From contig NZ_CP059467.1 of the NCBI RefSeq assembly GCF_017894365.1, positions 4,030,001 through 4,094,000 of the forward strand: a stretch of 64,000 nucleotides of DNA. The letters run 5' to 3'. The notes under the pieces are model-generated. The model did no database searches and had not been told where the DNA came from. It worked only from the letters and a program-made list of their open reading frames with translations. This document shows positions 32,712 to 41,829 of this stretch, piece by piece (positions within the stretch are counted from its first letter, which is position 1; every line of letters begins with the position of its first letter). The position numbers and the translations under genes are program-made. Origin of the DNA: Aromatoleum bremense (GTDB lineage Bacteria; Pseudomonadota; Gammaproteobacteria; Burkholderiales; Rhodocyclaceae).

Positions 32712-33506
32712 ATGCGAGGGCTGGCGAAAACAGCGGCAATCTGCGTCGTGACGGGATGGGCGGTCTGTGCGTCGGCGGGGGGCGAATACCTGCTTTCCCC
32801 CGGGGACGTGATCCGCATCACCGTCTTCGAGAATCCCGATCTGACGACGGAGGCGCGCGTCTCCGAATCCGGCCAGGTGTCGTTTCCACTGGTGGGCGCG
32901 ACACAGGTCGGCGGCATGAGTGTCGCCGCGGCCGAGAAACGGATCGCGGGCGGGCTCAAGAAAGGCGGTTATGTGCTGGAACCCCAGGTGATCATTTTTC
33001 CGCTCGAGATCCGCGGCAACCAGGTATCGGTACTGGGCCGTGTCAATCGCGCCGGCCGCTTCCCGCTGGAGACATCGAACATGCGCGTCGCCGACCTGCT
33101 CGCGCTCGCGGGTGGAGTCGCCCCCGATGGCGCCGATGTCGTGGTCCTGACGGGAATGCGCGACGGGCAGCCGATGCGCCAGGAGATTCCGCTGACGCAG
33201 CTTTTCTCGCGCGATCCGGCCGCCAATGTCGAACTGGCCGGCGGAGACATCCTGTTCGTCGACCGGGCGCCGATTTTCTACGTCTATGGCGAAGTCCAGA
33301 AACCCGGCGCCTACCGCATCGAGCCTGGCATGACGCTGATCCAGGCGCTCGCGACCGGCGGCGGCCTGACGAACCGCGGCACGGAACGCGGTATGCAGGT
33401 CCATCGCCGCGACGCGTCCTCCGGCAAGGTCGATGTGCTGTCGATCGACCGCAACGCTCCGCTGCGCGCGGACGACGTGATCTACGTGAAGCAGAGCCTC
33501 TTCTGA
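32712..33506 (+). CDS. epsE: Polysaccharide export outer-membrane protein, EpsE/Wza type
   Basis: This 264-residue protein is the OPX component that forms the exit route across the outer membrane, equivalent to GumB. A signal peptide ends near A-S-A at 22. The mature chain begins with the Poly_export domain (Y-L-L-S-P-G-D-V-I-R-I-T-V-F) and continues with two SLBB-like parts, marked by V-L-G-R-V-N-R-A-G-R-F-P-L and V-Y-G-E-V-Q-K-P-G-A-Y. There is no standard lipobox. It is followed 10 bp later by the inner-membrane copolymerase gene. Confidence 0.95.
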   Translation: MRGLAKTAAICVVTGWAVCASAGGEYLLSPGDVIRITVFENPDLTTEARVSESGQVSFPLVGATQVGGMSVAAAEKRIAGGLKKGGYVLEPQVIIFPLEIRGNQVSVLGRVNRAGRFPLETSNMRVADLLALAGGVAPDGADVVVLTGMRDGQPMRQEIPLTQLFSRDPAANVELAGGDILFVDRAPIFYVYGEVQKPGAYRIEPGMTLIQALATGGGLTNRGTERGMQVHRRDASSGKVDVLSIDRNAPLRADDVIYVKQSLF

Positions 33507-33516
33507 GGACGCGGCC

Positions 33517-34878
33517 ATGACGATCCGCCAGATTTTCGTGATCCTGCGGGCGCGCAGCCGGCTGATCCTCGCGGTGTTCATCGCCGTGGTTGCGCTCGGC
33601 GCCGTCGTCGCGGTGATCCTGCCGCGCAACTACACCGCGAACGTGGCGCTCGTCATCGACGCCAAGTCCGCCAATGCGCTGCTCGGGCAGATGCTGTCAT
33701 CGCAGATGCTGGGCGGATACATGGCCACGCAGGTCGACATCATCGGCAGCCGGCGGGTCGTCGAGCGTGCCGCGGCTGCGCCGGAAGTGGCCGACGACGA
33801 GGCATTGCGCGCGGCCTGGCGGGCGGAAACCGGGGAGGAAGTTGCATTCCCGCTGTGGCTCGCCGATGAAATCGAGAGCAATCTCGACGTCCAGCCTTCG
33901 CGCGACAGCAACGTCGTGCAGATCGCCTACACATGCGCGGTCGCGGAGCAATGCGCAAACGTCGCCAACGCGGTGGCGAACGCGTACATCGCCACCAATC
34001 TCGAAATGAAGGTGCAGCCGGCGCGGCAATACGCGCAGTGGTTCGAATCGCGCAACTCGAGCCTGCGCGAGACCGTCGAAGCGGCGCGCCGCAGGCTGTC
34101 GGACTATCAGCGCGAACACGGCATCGTCACGACCGACGAGCGGCTCGATGTCGAGACCGCACGCCTCGACGAGCTTTCCCGCCAGCTCGTCGCGGCGCAG
34201 TCGGACCGCAGCGACAGCCGTTCGCGGCGCAATCAGTCCGGTAGCGGCGAGATGCTTCCCGAGGTCGTGCAAAGTTCGCTGCTCGCCAGCCTGAAAGGCG
34301 AACTGGCGCGGCTCGAAGCGCAGCGTGACCAGGCCACCGCACGGCTGGGGCCCCGCCACCCTGAGATCGTGCGGGCCGATCGCGAGATCGCCTCGCTGCA
34401 GCGGCGCATCGCGCTCGAGACGAGCCGCATCGTCGGATCGATCGACACGACCGACCGGGTGAACGCGGGCCGCGTCGCCGAAATGCGCCAGGCGGTGGAC
34501 GAACAGAAAGCGAAGGTGCTCAAGCTCAAGGCGCAGCGCGACCAGATCGCGGTGCTGCAGAAGGACCTCGACAGCGCGCAGCAGGCCTACGACGTGGTCA
34601 ATGGGCGCCTCGCCGAAACGAACCTGGAAAGCCAGGCACAGCAGACGAACGTCTTCGTGCTCGCATCCGCGGCACCGCCACGCCTCCCCTCGTCGCCGCG
34701 GCGCGCGCTGATCGTCGCTTTGGCGGCCGTGCTCGGCGCGCTGCTCGGCGTGAGCCTTGCGCTCGGCCTCGAGATGGTCCGGCGCCGCGTGCGATCCGCG
34801 TCGGACGTCGTCGATGTGCTCGGAATTCCGGTGCTGGGCGCGTTGCCGCGCGCCAAAAACACCCTGCTGCTGCGCTAG
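33517..34878 (+). CDS. epsF: Chain-length determinant protein, EpsF/Wzz type
   Basis: This 453-residue polysaccharide copolymerase (GumC-like) controls chain length and links the polymerase to the export channel. It has an N-terminal transmembrane helix (about 15-33), the Wzz domain, a long coiled coil at about 170-360 (many A, R, E, L, Q with heptad spacing, for example L-D-E-L-S-R-Q-L-V-A-A-Q), and a second transmembrane helix near 398-420 preceded by the proline-rich P-P-R-L-P-S-S-P-R-R. The kinase domain is encoded separately by the next gene, as in other EpsF-EpsG pairs. Confidence 0.94.
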   Translation: MTIRQIFVILRARSRLILAVFIAVVALGAVVAVILPRNYTANVALVIDAKSANALLGQMLSSQMLGGYMATQVDIIGSRRVVERAAAAPEVADDEALRAAWRAETGEEVAFPLWLADEIESNLDVQPSRDSNVVQIAYTCAVAEQCANVANAVANAYIATNLEMKVQPARQYAQWFESRNSSLRETVEAARRRLSDYQREHGIVTTDERLDVETARLDELSRQLVAAQSDRSDSRSRRNQSGSGEMLPEVVQSSLLASLKGELARLEAQRDQATARLGPRHPEIVRADREIASLQRRIALETSRIVGSIDTTDRVNAGRVAEMRQAVDEQKAKVLKLKAQRDQIAVLQKDLDSAQQAYDVVNGRLAETNLESQAQQTNVFVLASAAPPRLPSSPRRALIVALAAVLGALLGVSLALGLEMVRRRVRSASDVVDVLGIPVLGALPRAKNTLLLR

Positions 34879-34921
34879 CCCGTCGAGCGCGCACCGTCTC
34901 CGACCTGAACCGGGAGCTGCA

Positions 34922-35794
34922 ATGGACGCGACACCGAACATCATGGACATGAGGCCCGCCGCCGAAGAGCAGTCGATCGGTGCGATTCTCGTCGAAACCG
35001 GCCGCCTCACGGCCGAGGACACCCAGGTTGTGCTGCGCGAGCAGAAGGCAAAAGGCGTTCCGTTCGGCGTGGCGGCGATCGAGCTCGGGCTGATCAGCCA
35101 GGCGGACGTCGATTTCGCGCTCGCGCGGCAGTTCGACTATCCGTACCTGCCGGCGCGCAGCGGCATCGTCGCGCGCGAGGTTGTCGCCGCGTATGCCCCG
35201 TTCGGGCCGGTCGCGGAGAGCCTGCGCCAGTTGCGCAGCCAAGTGTCGCTGCGCTGGGCGAACAGCCGCTACGGCGCGCGGGCGCTGGCGCTCACCGGCG
35301 TCAATCGCGGCGAAGGACGCAGCTTCGTCGCCGCGAACCTTGCGGTGGTGTTCGCGCAGATGGGCCTGCGCACGCTCCTGGTCGACGCCGACCTGAGGCA
35401 TCCGACACAGCACACGCTGTTCCACCTCGACAACCGCTTCGGGCTGTCGAACATGCTCGCGGGGCGCGTCGGCAGCGAAGCGATCGTGCGGATCGGCGCG
35501 CTGCGCAACCTGTTCGTGCTGCCCGCCGGCCCGACGCCGCCGAATCCGCAGGAGCTGCTCGCGCGGCCGCTGCTCGCCAAGCGCCTGCGGGCGCTGGAGG
35601 ACCTGTTCGACGTCGTGATACAGGATACCTCGGCGGCCCGCGTCGGCGCGGACGCGCAGGTCGTCGCCGCCGCAAGCGGCAACACGATGCTGGTCGTGCG
35701 CAAGAATATGACGCCGTTGAAGGAACTACGCGAATTCCAGGTGTCGCTCGAAGCGAGCGGCAGCCGGATACTCGGCGCCGTGGTGAACGAATGA
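34922..35794 (+). CDS. epsG: EpsG-type BY-kinase-like ATPase
   Basis: This 290-residue protein is the cytoplasmic ATPase partner of EpsF. Residues 1-90 form a small MshEN-like domain. The P-loop region G-V-N-R-G-E-G-R-S-F (126-135) has Arg where canonical Walker A has the final Lys, a variation I associate with EpsG proteins. Walker A' is L-L-V-D-A-D-L-R-H-P (152-161). There is no C-terminal tyrosine cluster, so autophosphorylation of the kind seen in Wzc is unlikely. The start at 34922 follows GGGAG with short spacing. Confidence 0.9.
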   Translation: MDATPNIMDMRPAAEEQSIGAILVETGRLTAEDTQVVLREQKAKGVPFGVAAIELGLISQADVDFALARQFDYPYLPARSGIVAREVVAAYAPFGPVAESLRQLRSQVSLRWANSRYGARALALTGVNRGEGRSFVAANLAVVFAQMGLRTLLVDADLRHPTQHTLFHLDNRFGLSNMLAGRVGSEAIVRIGALRNLFVLPAGPTPPNPQELLARPLLAKRLRALEDLFDVVIQDTSAARVGADAQVVAAASGNTMLVVRKNMTPLKELREFQVSLEASGSRILGAVVNE

Positions 35795-35837
35795 CGCTGC
35801 GCCGGCACATTTTCCGTCGCGGGCGGAATGGCGTGCG

Positions 35838-37139
35838 ATGCTGACCGCGCTCTATCCCGGAAAGCTGCCGTCTGCAGCAGTGTCACGAGGCCGCTCCGGC
35901 GAGCCTGCGCTTCGCTACGTGAATGCGCTGATGCTGGTTGCCGTCAGCCACCAGTTGTGGCTGTGCCTGCTGTACACGCAGTTCGGCATCGGCGGAAAGA
36001 GCACCGTGATGATCGCCGAAATTCTCATGCTCGCAGCCGCCCTGCCGCTGCTGTTGAAGCGCCTGCCGCTGGGGTTCTACCTGGCCGCAGCGCTGCTCGT
36101 TGCCAACGCCGTCACGCTCGCGCTGCTGCGCGACTCGCTCGACCCGAAGCCGCTGCGCGATCTCCTCGTTCCGCTGGTCTTTCTCGGCGTCGGCATGAGC
36201 GTGGGCGGCGAAGGCAACGCCGACCGCCTGCTCAAGCGCGTCGTGTGGCTGGTCCTCGCCTTCGCGATGTTCGAATTCATGGCGCTCGGCGTGTTCACGC
36301 GCTTCTTCGACATCCAGTCGTTCTATTTGGCACGCGGCGTCGGCGCCCCCGAAATGGGCCTCTACCGGCCGGACAAGCTCGTTGCGAGCGGCATGCGTCC
36401 GGACGCGATCGGGCGCATGCTGGCTGCGTTCCTCGGCCCGCACCGGGTTTCATCGATCTTCATCGAGCCGGTGTCGCTCGGCAATTTCGCGGTGATCTGC
36501 GCAGCCTGGGGCCTGGCGAAAGCACGCGAACAGTGGCGGGAGGCAGCCTTCTTCGTCGCCGCCGCGGTCGTGATGACGGTGCTGAGCGACTCGCGTTTCG
36601 CCACGCTGACGATCGGCGTGCTGCTCCTGCTGCGGCTGGTGCCGCTGCGCGGCGCCGAAACGCTCCTGATGCCCCTCCCGTTCCTGTGCGTCGGCGCGCT
36701 GGCGCTCGTCGCCTTTGCGACTGGCGGTGAGTATTCCGACTCCCTCGTCGGGCGCCTCACGCTGACCGGCAGGACGCTGATGACGATGGGCGGCGGCGAG
36801 CTGTTCGGGTTCGATCAGCCTGCACAGCGTTATTTCGATATGGGATACCCCTACGTACTGGCCAATTTCGGCCTGTTCGCGTGTCTGCTGCTGTGGGCCG
36901 CCTTCTGGCTGCTGCCGGCGCAAGGAACCGCCACCACGCGCCGCTTCCATGCGTTTGTTGCCATATATCTGGTGCTGATCCTGTGCGTCAGCGGCAATTC
37001 GGCGTTCGCCTTCAAAACCTCCGCCGTGCTGTGGTACCTGCTCGGCAGCCTCGTGGTCAGCAGTCAAACCCCGCTCCGCAAATCCGTCGGGGCGGTGGCG
37101 TCCGCCGAGCGACGCGGCCTCGACGGGCCCGGAGGATGA
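35838..37139 (+). CDS. Polysaccharide polymerase, Wzy/GumE-like membrane protein
   Basis: This 433-residue protein has about ten transmembrane segments and a long outside loop around 160-215 (S-F-Y-L-A-R-G-V-G-A-P-E-M-G-L-Y to R-V-S-S-I-F-I-E-P-V-S-L-G). That layout is shared by GumE-type polymerases, which join repeat units on the periplasmic side. The segment F-L-G-P-H-R-V-S-S-I-F-I-E-P-V-S-L-G-N probably belongs to the active loop. It overlaps the following glycosyltransferase gene region by a few bases. The family is too divergent at sequence level to be certain without a profile search. Confidence 0.78.
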   Translation: MLTALYPGKLPSAAVSRGRSGEPALRYVNALMLVAVSHQLWLCLLYTQFGIGGKSTVMIAEILMLAAALPLLLKRLPLGFYLAAALLVANAVTLALLRDSLDPKPLRDLLVPLVFLGVGMSVGGEGNADRLLKRVVWLVLAFAMFEFMALGVFTRFFDIQSFYLARGVGAPEMGLYRPDKLVASGMRPDAIGRMLAAFLGPHRVSSIFIEPVSLGNFAVICAAWGLAKAREQWREAAFFVAAAVVMTVLSDSRFATLTIGVLLLLRLVPLRGAETLLMPLPFLCVGALALVAFATGGEYSDSLVGRLTLTGRTLMTMGGGELFGFDQPAQRYFDMGYPYVLANFGLFACLLLWAAFWLLPAQGTATTRRFHAFVAIYLVLILCVSGNSAFAFKTSAVLWYLLGSLVVSSQTPLRKSVGAVASAERRGLDGPGG

Positions 37140-37141
37140 AC

Positions 37142-38260
37142 ATGCGGATCGCGCACGTCGTCCGCCAGTACCACCCGTCCGTCGGCGGCATGGAGGACGT
37201 CGTGCGCAATATCGCCCGGCACCAGCTCGAATCGGGGTTCCGGCCGGTGGTCGTCACGCTCGACCGGCTGTTCCGTGATCGGGAGCAGGTGCTGCCGGCG
37301 CAGGACGAAGTGGATCGGGTGCCGGTGCGGCGCCTGTCCTACGCCGGATCGTCCCGGTATCCGCTGTGTCCGCAGGTGCTGCGGCTACTCGGCGACGCCG
37401 ACGTGATCCATGTGCATGGCGTGGACTTCTTCTTCGACTACCTCGCAGCGACGCGCTGGCTGCATCATCGTCCGCTGGTCGCCTCGACTCATGGCGGCTT
37501 CTTCCATACGCACTTCGCGGCGTCGCTGAAGAAAGTCTTTTTCCACACCGTGACGCGGAGCAGCGCGCGGGGCTACGACCGCATCATCGCGACCAGCGAC
37601 AGCGACGGGCGGATCTTCGCGCCGATCGTCGGCAACGGGCGGCTGCAGGTCATCGAAAACGGCGTCAACGTCGGCAAGTTCCGCGCTTGCAGTGCATCGG
37701 ACCCGGTGCCCACGCTGATCTACTTTGGCCGCTGGTCGGAAAACAAGGGCCTCCCTGCGGCGCTCGATCTGCTCGCGCGACTGCGCCGCACCGACCCGGC
37801 CTGGCGGCTGATCGTCGCGGGGCGCGAGTACGACTACTCCGCCGCCGCGCTGCGTGCCCTGATTGCCGCGCGGAATCTCGCGGCGGCAGTCGAGGTCGTG
37901 CCGAATCCGGCCGACGCCGAGCTGGCGGCGCTGATCGGACGCGCGAGCTACTTCATCTGCCTGTCGCGCCACGAGGGCTTCGGGCTGGCCGCACTCGAGG
38001 CGATGAGTGCCGGGCTGGTGCCGGTTCTGAGCGACATTCCGCCGTTCCGCTCGCTCGTCGAGCGCTCGCAGGTCGGCGTGGTCGTCGAAAGCGGCAGGGA
38101 GGACGACGCTGTCGCGTCGCTGAACCGGGAACATCGCTTGCCCCGCGAGCGCCAGTGCAGACGGCGCGAGCGGGCGATCGCGTTCGCCGAGCCGTACGAC
38201 TGGCGGCATGTGGCGGGCTGCTACCTGCGCGTCTATCGAGAAGTGGAGAGGGCGACATGA
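37142..38260 (+). CDS. Glycosyltransferase family 4, GumH-like
   Basis: This 372-residue GT-B retaining glycosyltransferase adds one sugar to the lipid-linked repeat. It begins M-R-I-A-H-V-V-R-Q-Y-H-P-S-V-G-G-M-E, has V-I-E-N-G-V-N-V at the domain junction, the donor-site part L-I-Y-F-G-R-W-S-E-N-K-G, and the E-x7-E motif in R-H-E-G-F-G-L-A-A-L-E-A-M. GGAGG at 37131-37135 is best placed for the ATG at 37142; an ATG two codons earlier overlaps the polymerase stop. By position and type it could be the mannosyltransferase equivalent to GumH, but the sugar cannot be read from sequence. Confidence 0.9.
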   Translation: MRIAHVVRQYHPSVGGMEDVVRNIARHQLESGFRPVVVTLDRLFRDREQVLPAQDEVDRVPVRRLSYAGSSRYPLCPQVLRLLGDADVIHVHGVDFFFDYLAATRWLHHRPLVASTHGGFFHTHFAASLKKVFFHTVTRSSARGYDRIIATSDSDGRIFAPIVGNGRLQVIENGVNVGKFRACSASDPVPTLIYFGRWSENKGLPAALDLLARLRRTDPAWRLIVAGREYDYSAAALRALIAARNLAAAVEVVPNPADAELAALIGRASYFICLSRHEGFGLAALEAMSAGLVPVLSDIPPFRSLVERSQVGVVVESGREDDAVASLNREHRLPRERQCRRRERAIAFAEPYDWRHVAGCYLRVYREVERAT

Positions 38261-39273
38261 GCATACGGCGGCTGCGAAGGGTTGCAATCGCAGGAGGTTT
38301 TCTTGCGGCGTCCACCTCGTGGGCGGGGTGCGTGGATGTCAGCCCCCTGACCGGCGTCAATATGGCCGGCGCGGAATTCAACTCGAAGCGCCTCCCCGGC
38401 ACGATGTACAAGGACTACGTCTATCCCACGGCGCAGGATCTGGGCTATTTCGCATCGAAAGGCGCGACCGTGATCCGGCTGCCGTTTCGCTGGGAACGGG
38501 CCCAGCCCAGCCTCATGGAAGCACTCGATGCGGCGCAGATGAGCGCGATCGCGAAAGTCGTCGCCGCTGCGGCCCCGCTCGGCCTGTGCGTGATTCTCGA
38601 TGCGCATAATTACGGCACGTATCACGGCAAGACGATCGGGTCCGCGGAAGTGCCCACGGCGGCGTTCTTCGATTTCTGGACCAGGATGGCCCAGCGCTTT
38701 CCCGATGCCTCGCAGGTCGCGTTCGGCCTGATGAACGAGCCGAAAGCATTGCCGATCCCGCAGTGGGCGGAGGTCGCGCGAGGAACCGTCGCGGCGCTGC
38801 GCGAGGCCGGCGCGGACAACCTGATCCTGGTTGGGGGCGGGCGGTGGAGCGGCGTCCACGAGTGGTTCAAGCAGTTTTCCGGCGCCTCGAACGCGCAGGC
38901 GTTCGCCGACTTGCCGGACCCGCTCGGCCGCACGCTCATCGAAGTCCACCAGTACGCCAATCTCGGCTATTCCGGCACGACCACCGACTGCCTGCCGCCG
39001 TCGCATTTCGACCGGATGTTCGCGTCGATCTCGGACTGGGCCCGGGCGAACGGACACAAACTCTTCCTCGGCGAATTCGGAACGCCTGGCACTCCCGAGT
39101 GCCTCGCAACCCTCGATCGCCTGCTGGCGCTGGGGAGCAACCGCGACGTCTGGCGCGGCTGGGCCGTGTGGGCGGCCGGGCGCTGGTGGGGCAGCTATCC
39201 GTTGAGCATCCACCCGAAGGACGGCGTCGACGCGCCGCAGATGAGCGTCGTGTCGCCATACCTCGGAAAATGA
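38257..39273 (+). CDS. Glycoside hydrolase family 5 (cellulase-like), secreted
   Basis: This 338-residue protein is a GH5 endoglucanase-type enzyme. A signal peptide covers about the first 24 residues (A-S-T-S-W-A-G-C). The catalytic residues can be read as the acid/base Glu161 in L-M-N-E-P-K-A and the nucleophile Glu273 in F-L-G-E-F-G-T-P-G, with the family R-L-P-F-R-W-E at 74-80 and D-A-H-N-Y at 115-119. Its ATG overlaps the stop of the preceding glycosyltransferase. A beta-1,4-glucan backbone in the cluster's own polymer would explain its presence, for trimming or release. Confidence 0.93.
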   Translation: MSIRRLRRVAIAGGFLAASTSWAGCVDVSPLTGVNMAGAEFNSKRLPGTMYKDYVYPTAQDLGYFASKGATVIRLPFRWERAQPSLMEALDAAQMSAIAKVVAAAAPLGLCVILDAHNYGTYHGKTIGSAEVPTAAFFDFWTRMAQRFPDASQVAFGLMNEPKALPIPQWAEVARGTVAALREAGADNLILVGGGRWSGVHEWFKQFSGASNAQAFADLPDPLGRTLIEVHQYANLGYSGTTTDCLPPSHFDRMFASISDWARANGHKLFLGEFGTPGTPECLATLDRLLALGSNRDVWRGWAVWAAGRWWGSYPLSIHPKDGVDAPQMSVVSPYLGK

Positions 39274-39282
39274 GTAGTGGCG

Positions 39283-39396
39283 ATGATGCTCGCCGTGACC
39301 GTCGGCCTCGCCACCGCCATCGCCGCGGTGGTCCACCTGCCGCCCCTCGGCCTGACCACCGCCGAACGCCATATCGGAGCACCGGCGCGGAACTGA
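39283..39396 (+). CDS. Possible small hydrophobic protein of 37 residues
   Basis: A short frame begins M-M-L-A-V-T-V-G-L-A-T-A-I-A-A-V-V-H-L and ends A-P-A-R-N. It fills most of the 139-bp gap between the GH5 gene and the next glycosyltransferase. The first half could be one membrane helix. There is no clear ribosome binding site and no recognisable family, so it may be chance. Confidence 0.25.
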   Translation: MMLAVTVGLATAIAAVVHLPPLGLTTAERHIGAPARN

Positions 39397-39412
39397 AGAG
39401 GCCTGTATCCCC

Positions 39413-40672
39413 GTGAAAATTGCCTTTTTCACCGCCCGCTTTCCGGTCTTGTCCGAGACCTTCGTGATTCGTCAGGTCGCGGGGCTGAAGCGACTCGGCC
39501 ATGACGTCAGCGTCATCACCGCCGAATGGGGCGACCCAGGGCTCGCGCACGCGGTCTATTGCAACAACGAGTTGGGCAAGCATGTGCGCGCGCTTCGAAT
39601 GGTCCACGGGCTGCGCTGGCGGATGCTGACGCTTGCCCGCTTTCTCGTCGGGAGCCTTGTCAGCACGGCGGGGCTGCGCCGGCTCGGCGTCGCTCTGCGC
39701 GCCGCGCTGACCGGCAGCTCCGCGGCCCTGCTGGATATCGCCGCCCAGACTCCGCACGGTTCGATCGGCCATTTCGACGCCATCGTCGCGCACTTCGGAC
39801 CAATGGGCGTGCGCGCGATGTATTTGCGCGAGGCCGGGCTCGTCGAAGGGCCGATCGCAACGATCTTCCACGGCCACGACATGAGCGACCGGAACACGGT
39901 CGCGCGCCACCTCGGCAATTACCGGCGGCTGTTCGCCGACACCGAACGCATGTTGCCGATCAGCGCCCTGTGGGGACACCAACTGCAGAAGTGGGACTGC
40001 CCGCCGTCCCGCATCAAGGTGCTGCGCATGGGCGTCGATGTCGATGCGCTGCCCGCGCTGCCGCCCGAGCGCCCGCTCGGACGCCCGCTGCGCGTGCTCA
40101 GCGTCGCACGCTTCACCGAAAAGAAAGGGCTCGACTACGCCATTCGCGGGGTCATCGGCGCACGGGCCGATGTTCGCCTCGAGATCATCGGCGGCGGCCC
40201 GCTGGCAGCCGAATTGCGCGCGCTCGCCGCGCCGGCCGGCGAGCGCGTCGGTTTTCTCGGCGAGCAGCCGCAGCAGGCGGTGTTCGCCGCGCTCGCGCGC
40301 GCCGACGTCTTTCTGCTGCCGTCAGTGACCGCTGCCGACGGGGATATGGAGGGCATTCCGGTCGCGCTGATGGAAGCGATGGCGAGCGGAACGCTCGTAC
40401 TGACGACGCGGCACAGCGCCATCCCCGAGCTCGTCGAGCATGGGGTCTCCGGTCTGCTCGTCGACGAGCGCGACGCCGGAGCGATCAGCACGTGGGTCGA
40501 GCGCATCGCTGCAGGAGCCGTCGATGCCGTCGCGATGCGCACTGCGGCGCGGTGCAAGGTCGTGCGCGAATTCAACAATGCCCTGCTCGATAAGGAGCTC
40601 GCGCGACACTGTGCCGAACTCGGCTGCGTGTCCGCGAAGCCCGATGATCAATGCGTGGCGGCCAAGGTATGA
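39413..40672 (+). CDS. Glycosyltransferase family 4, WcaL/AmsK-like
   Basis: This 419-residue GT-B enzyme resembles colanic-acid type transferases (WcaL, AmsK). It begins [20 protein letters not shown], has I-F-H-G-H-D-M-S in the N-domain, [12 protein letters not shown] at the donor domain, I-I-G-G-G-P-L, and the E-x7-E-type motif in [15 protein letters not shown]. The start is GTG at 39413 with a weak ribosome binding site. It adds one of the side-chain sugars; which one is not determinable here. Confidence 0.92.
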   Translation: MKIAFFTARFPVLSETFVIRQVAGLKRLGHDVSVITAEWGDPGLAHAVYCNNELGKHVRALRMVHGLRWRMLTLARFLVGSLVSTAGLRRLGVALRAALTGSSAALLDIAAQTPHGSIGHFDAIVAHFGPMGVRAMYLREAGLVEGPIATIFHGHDMSDRNTVARHLGNYRRLFADTERMLPISALWGHQLQKWDCPPSRIKVLRMGVDVDALPALPPERPLGRPLRVLSVARFTEKKGLDYAIRGVIGARADVRLEIIGGGPLAAELRALAAPAGERVGFLGEQPQQAVFAALARADVFLLPSVTAADGDMEGIPVALMEAMASGTLVLTTRHSAIPELVEHGVSGLLVDERDAGAISTWVERIAAGAVDAVAMRTAARCKVVREFNNALLDKELARHCAELGCVSAKPDDQCVAAKV

Positions 40673-40683
40673 AGGAGTCCGGC

Positions 40684-41829
40684 ATGAATCGAGACCTGCA
40701 GGATGCAATGCGCGGCCCGGAAAGCTTCCTCGTCCTCTCCGCGCACGACTACCGCTCGCCGCGCAAGGCGAACATTCACTTCATCACCGAGCAGCTCGCC
40801 AAGCGCGGACCGACGCGTTTCTTTTCGCTGCGTTACAGCCTGCTGTCGCGCTACACGGCAGATCAGCGCCTGCTGATCGACGGGTGCGCGAACCGCGTCG
40901 AACGGCATCGCGGCGTCGATTGCTTCCTGTGGAAAACGCCGGTGCATCCGTTCAACACACGCCACGCGCTGCTGCGGCCGATCGAGGCGCTGATGTTTGG
41001 CTGGTATGTACGGGCAGCCAGCCCGGTGCTGTTGCGCTGGATCGCCGAGGCGAGCGTGATCCTCTTTGAGAGCGGCACCGCCCCGGTGTTCTTCGAGCTC
41101 GCGAAGCGGATGAATCCCGCGGCAAAGACGGTTTATATCGCCTCCGACGACCTCGACACGATCAACTCGGCCGACTATGTCAAGCGCACCTTCCGCCGCA
41201 TCGCGCCGTCGATCGACATCATCCGCCTGCCCTCCCGTGCGCTCGCGCGGACGATCCCGAACACTGGCAACCTTTATTTCATCCCGCACGGCATCGATCC
41301 GGGGCTCGCGTCGCACGGCGATCCCTCCCCGTACGGCCAAGGCATTCACGCGGTGTCGGTGGGTTCGATGCTGTTCGACGCGGAGTTCTTCGTCTGCGCT
41401 TCGCGCCGTTTTCCGCACATCAGTTTCCATGTCATCGGCTCGGGCCGGCCCCGGTGCGCCGACTACGGCGGCAACGTCATCGTCCATGACGAGATGCCGC
41501 ACGCCGACACCGTGCGCTTCATCAAGCATGCGCACTTCGGCATCGCGGCCTACCGAACGGCACAGCTGCCCGATTATCTCGCCGACACGTCGATGAAGTT
41601 GATCCAGTACGACTTTCTCGGCCTGCCCGCGGTGTGCCCACACGAGGTCGTCGGCGACTATCGCAGCCGCTTCGGCTACCGGCACGGTGACGAGGAGTCG
41701 ATCGTCGCAGCGATCAAGGCCGCTCTCGAGGCGCCGCGCGGACCGAGCCGCGCGCACCCTAGCTGGTCGGACGTCGCCGATCGCGTCCTTCAGCCGAGCC
41801 GCTATTCAGATACCCGGATACGCCCATGA
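40684..41829 (+). CDS. gumK: GumK-like glucuronosyltransferase
   Basis: This 381-residue protein is closely similar to Xanthomonas GumK (GT70), which adds glucuronic acid in a beta-1,2 link to mannose on the lipid-linked repeat. Shared stretches include [45 protein letters not shown] and [10 protein letters not shown]. Asp155 in Y-I-A-S-D-D-L corresponds to the catalytic Asp157 of GumK. GAAGGAG at 40671-40677 fixes the ATG at 40684. This gene is the strongest pointer to a glucuronate-containing, xanthan-like polymer. Confidence 0.94.
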   Translation: MNRDLQDAMRGPESFLVLSAHDYRSPRKANIHFITEQLAKRGPTRFFSLRYSLLSRYTADQRLLIDGCANRVERHRGVDCFLWKTPVHPFNTRHALLRPIEALMFGWYVRAASPVLLRWIAEASVILFESGTAPVFFELAKRMNPAAKTVYIASDDLDTINSADYVKRTFRRIAPSIDIIRLPSRALARTIPNTGNLYFIPHGIDPGLASHGDPSPYGQGIHAVSVGSMLFDAEFFVCASRRFPHISFHVIGSGRPRCADYGGNVIVHDEMPHADTVRFIKHAHFGIAAYRTAQLPDYLADTSMKLIQYDFLGLPAVCPHEVVGDYRSRFGYRHGDEESIVAAIKAALEAPRGPSRAHPSWSDVADRVLQPSRYSDTRIRP

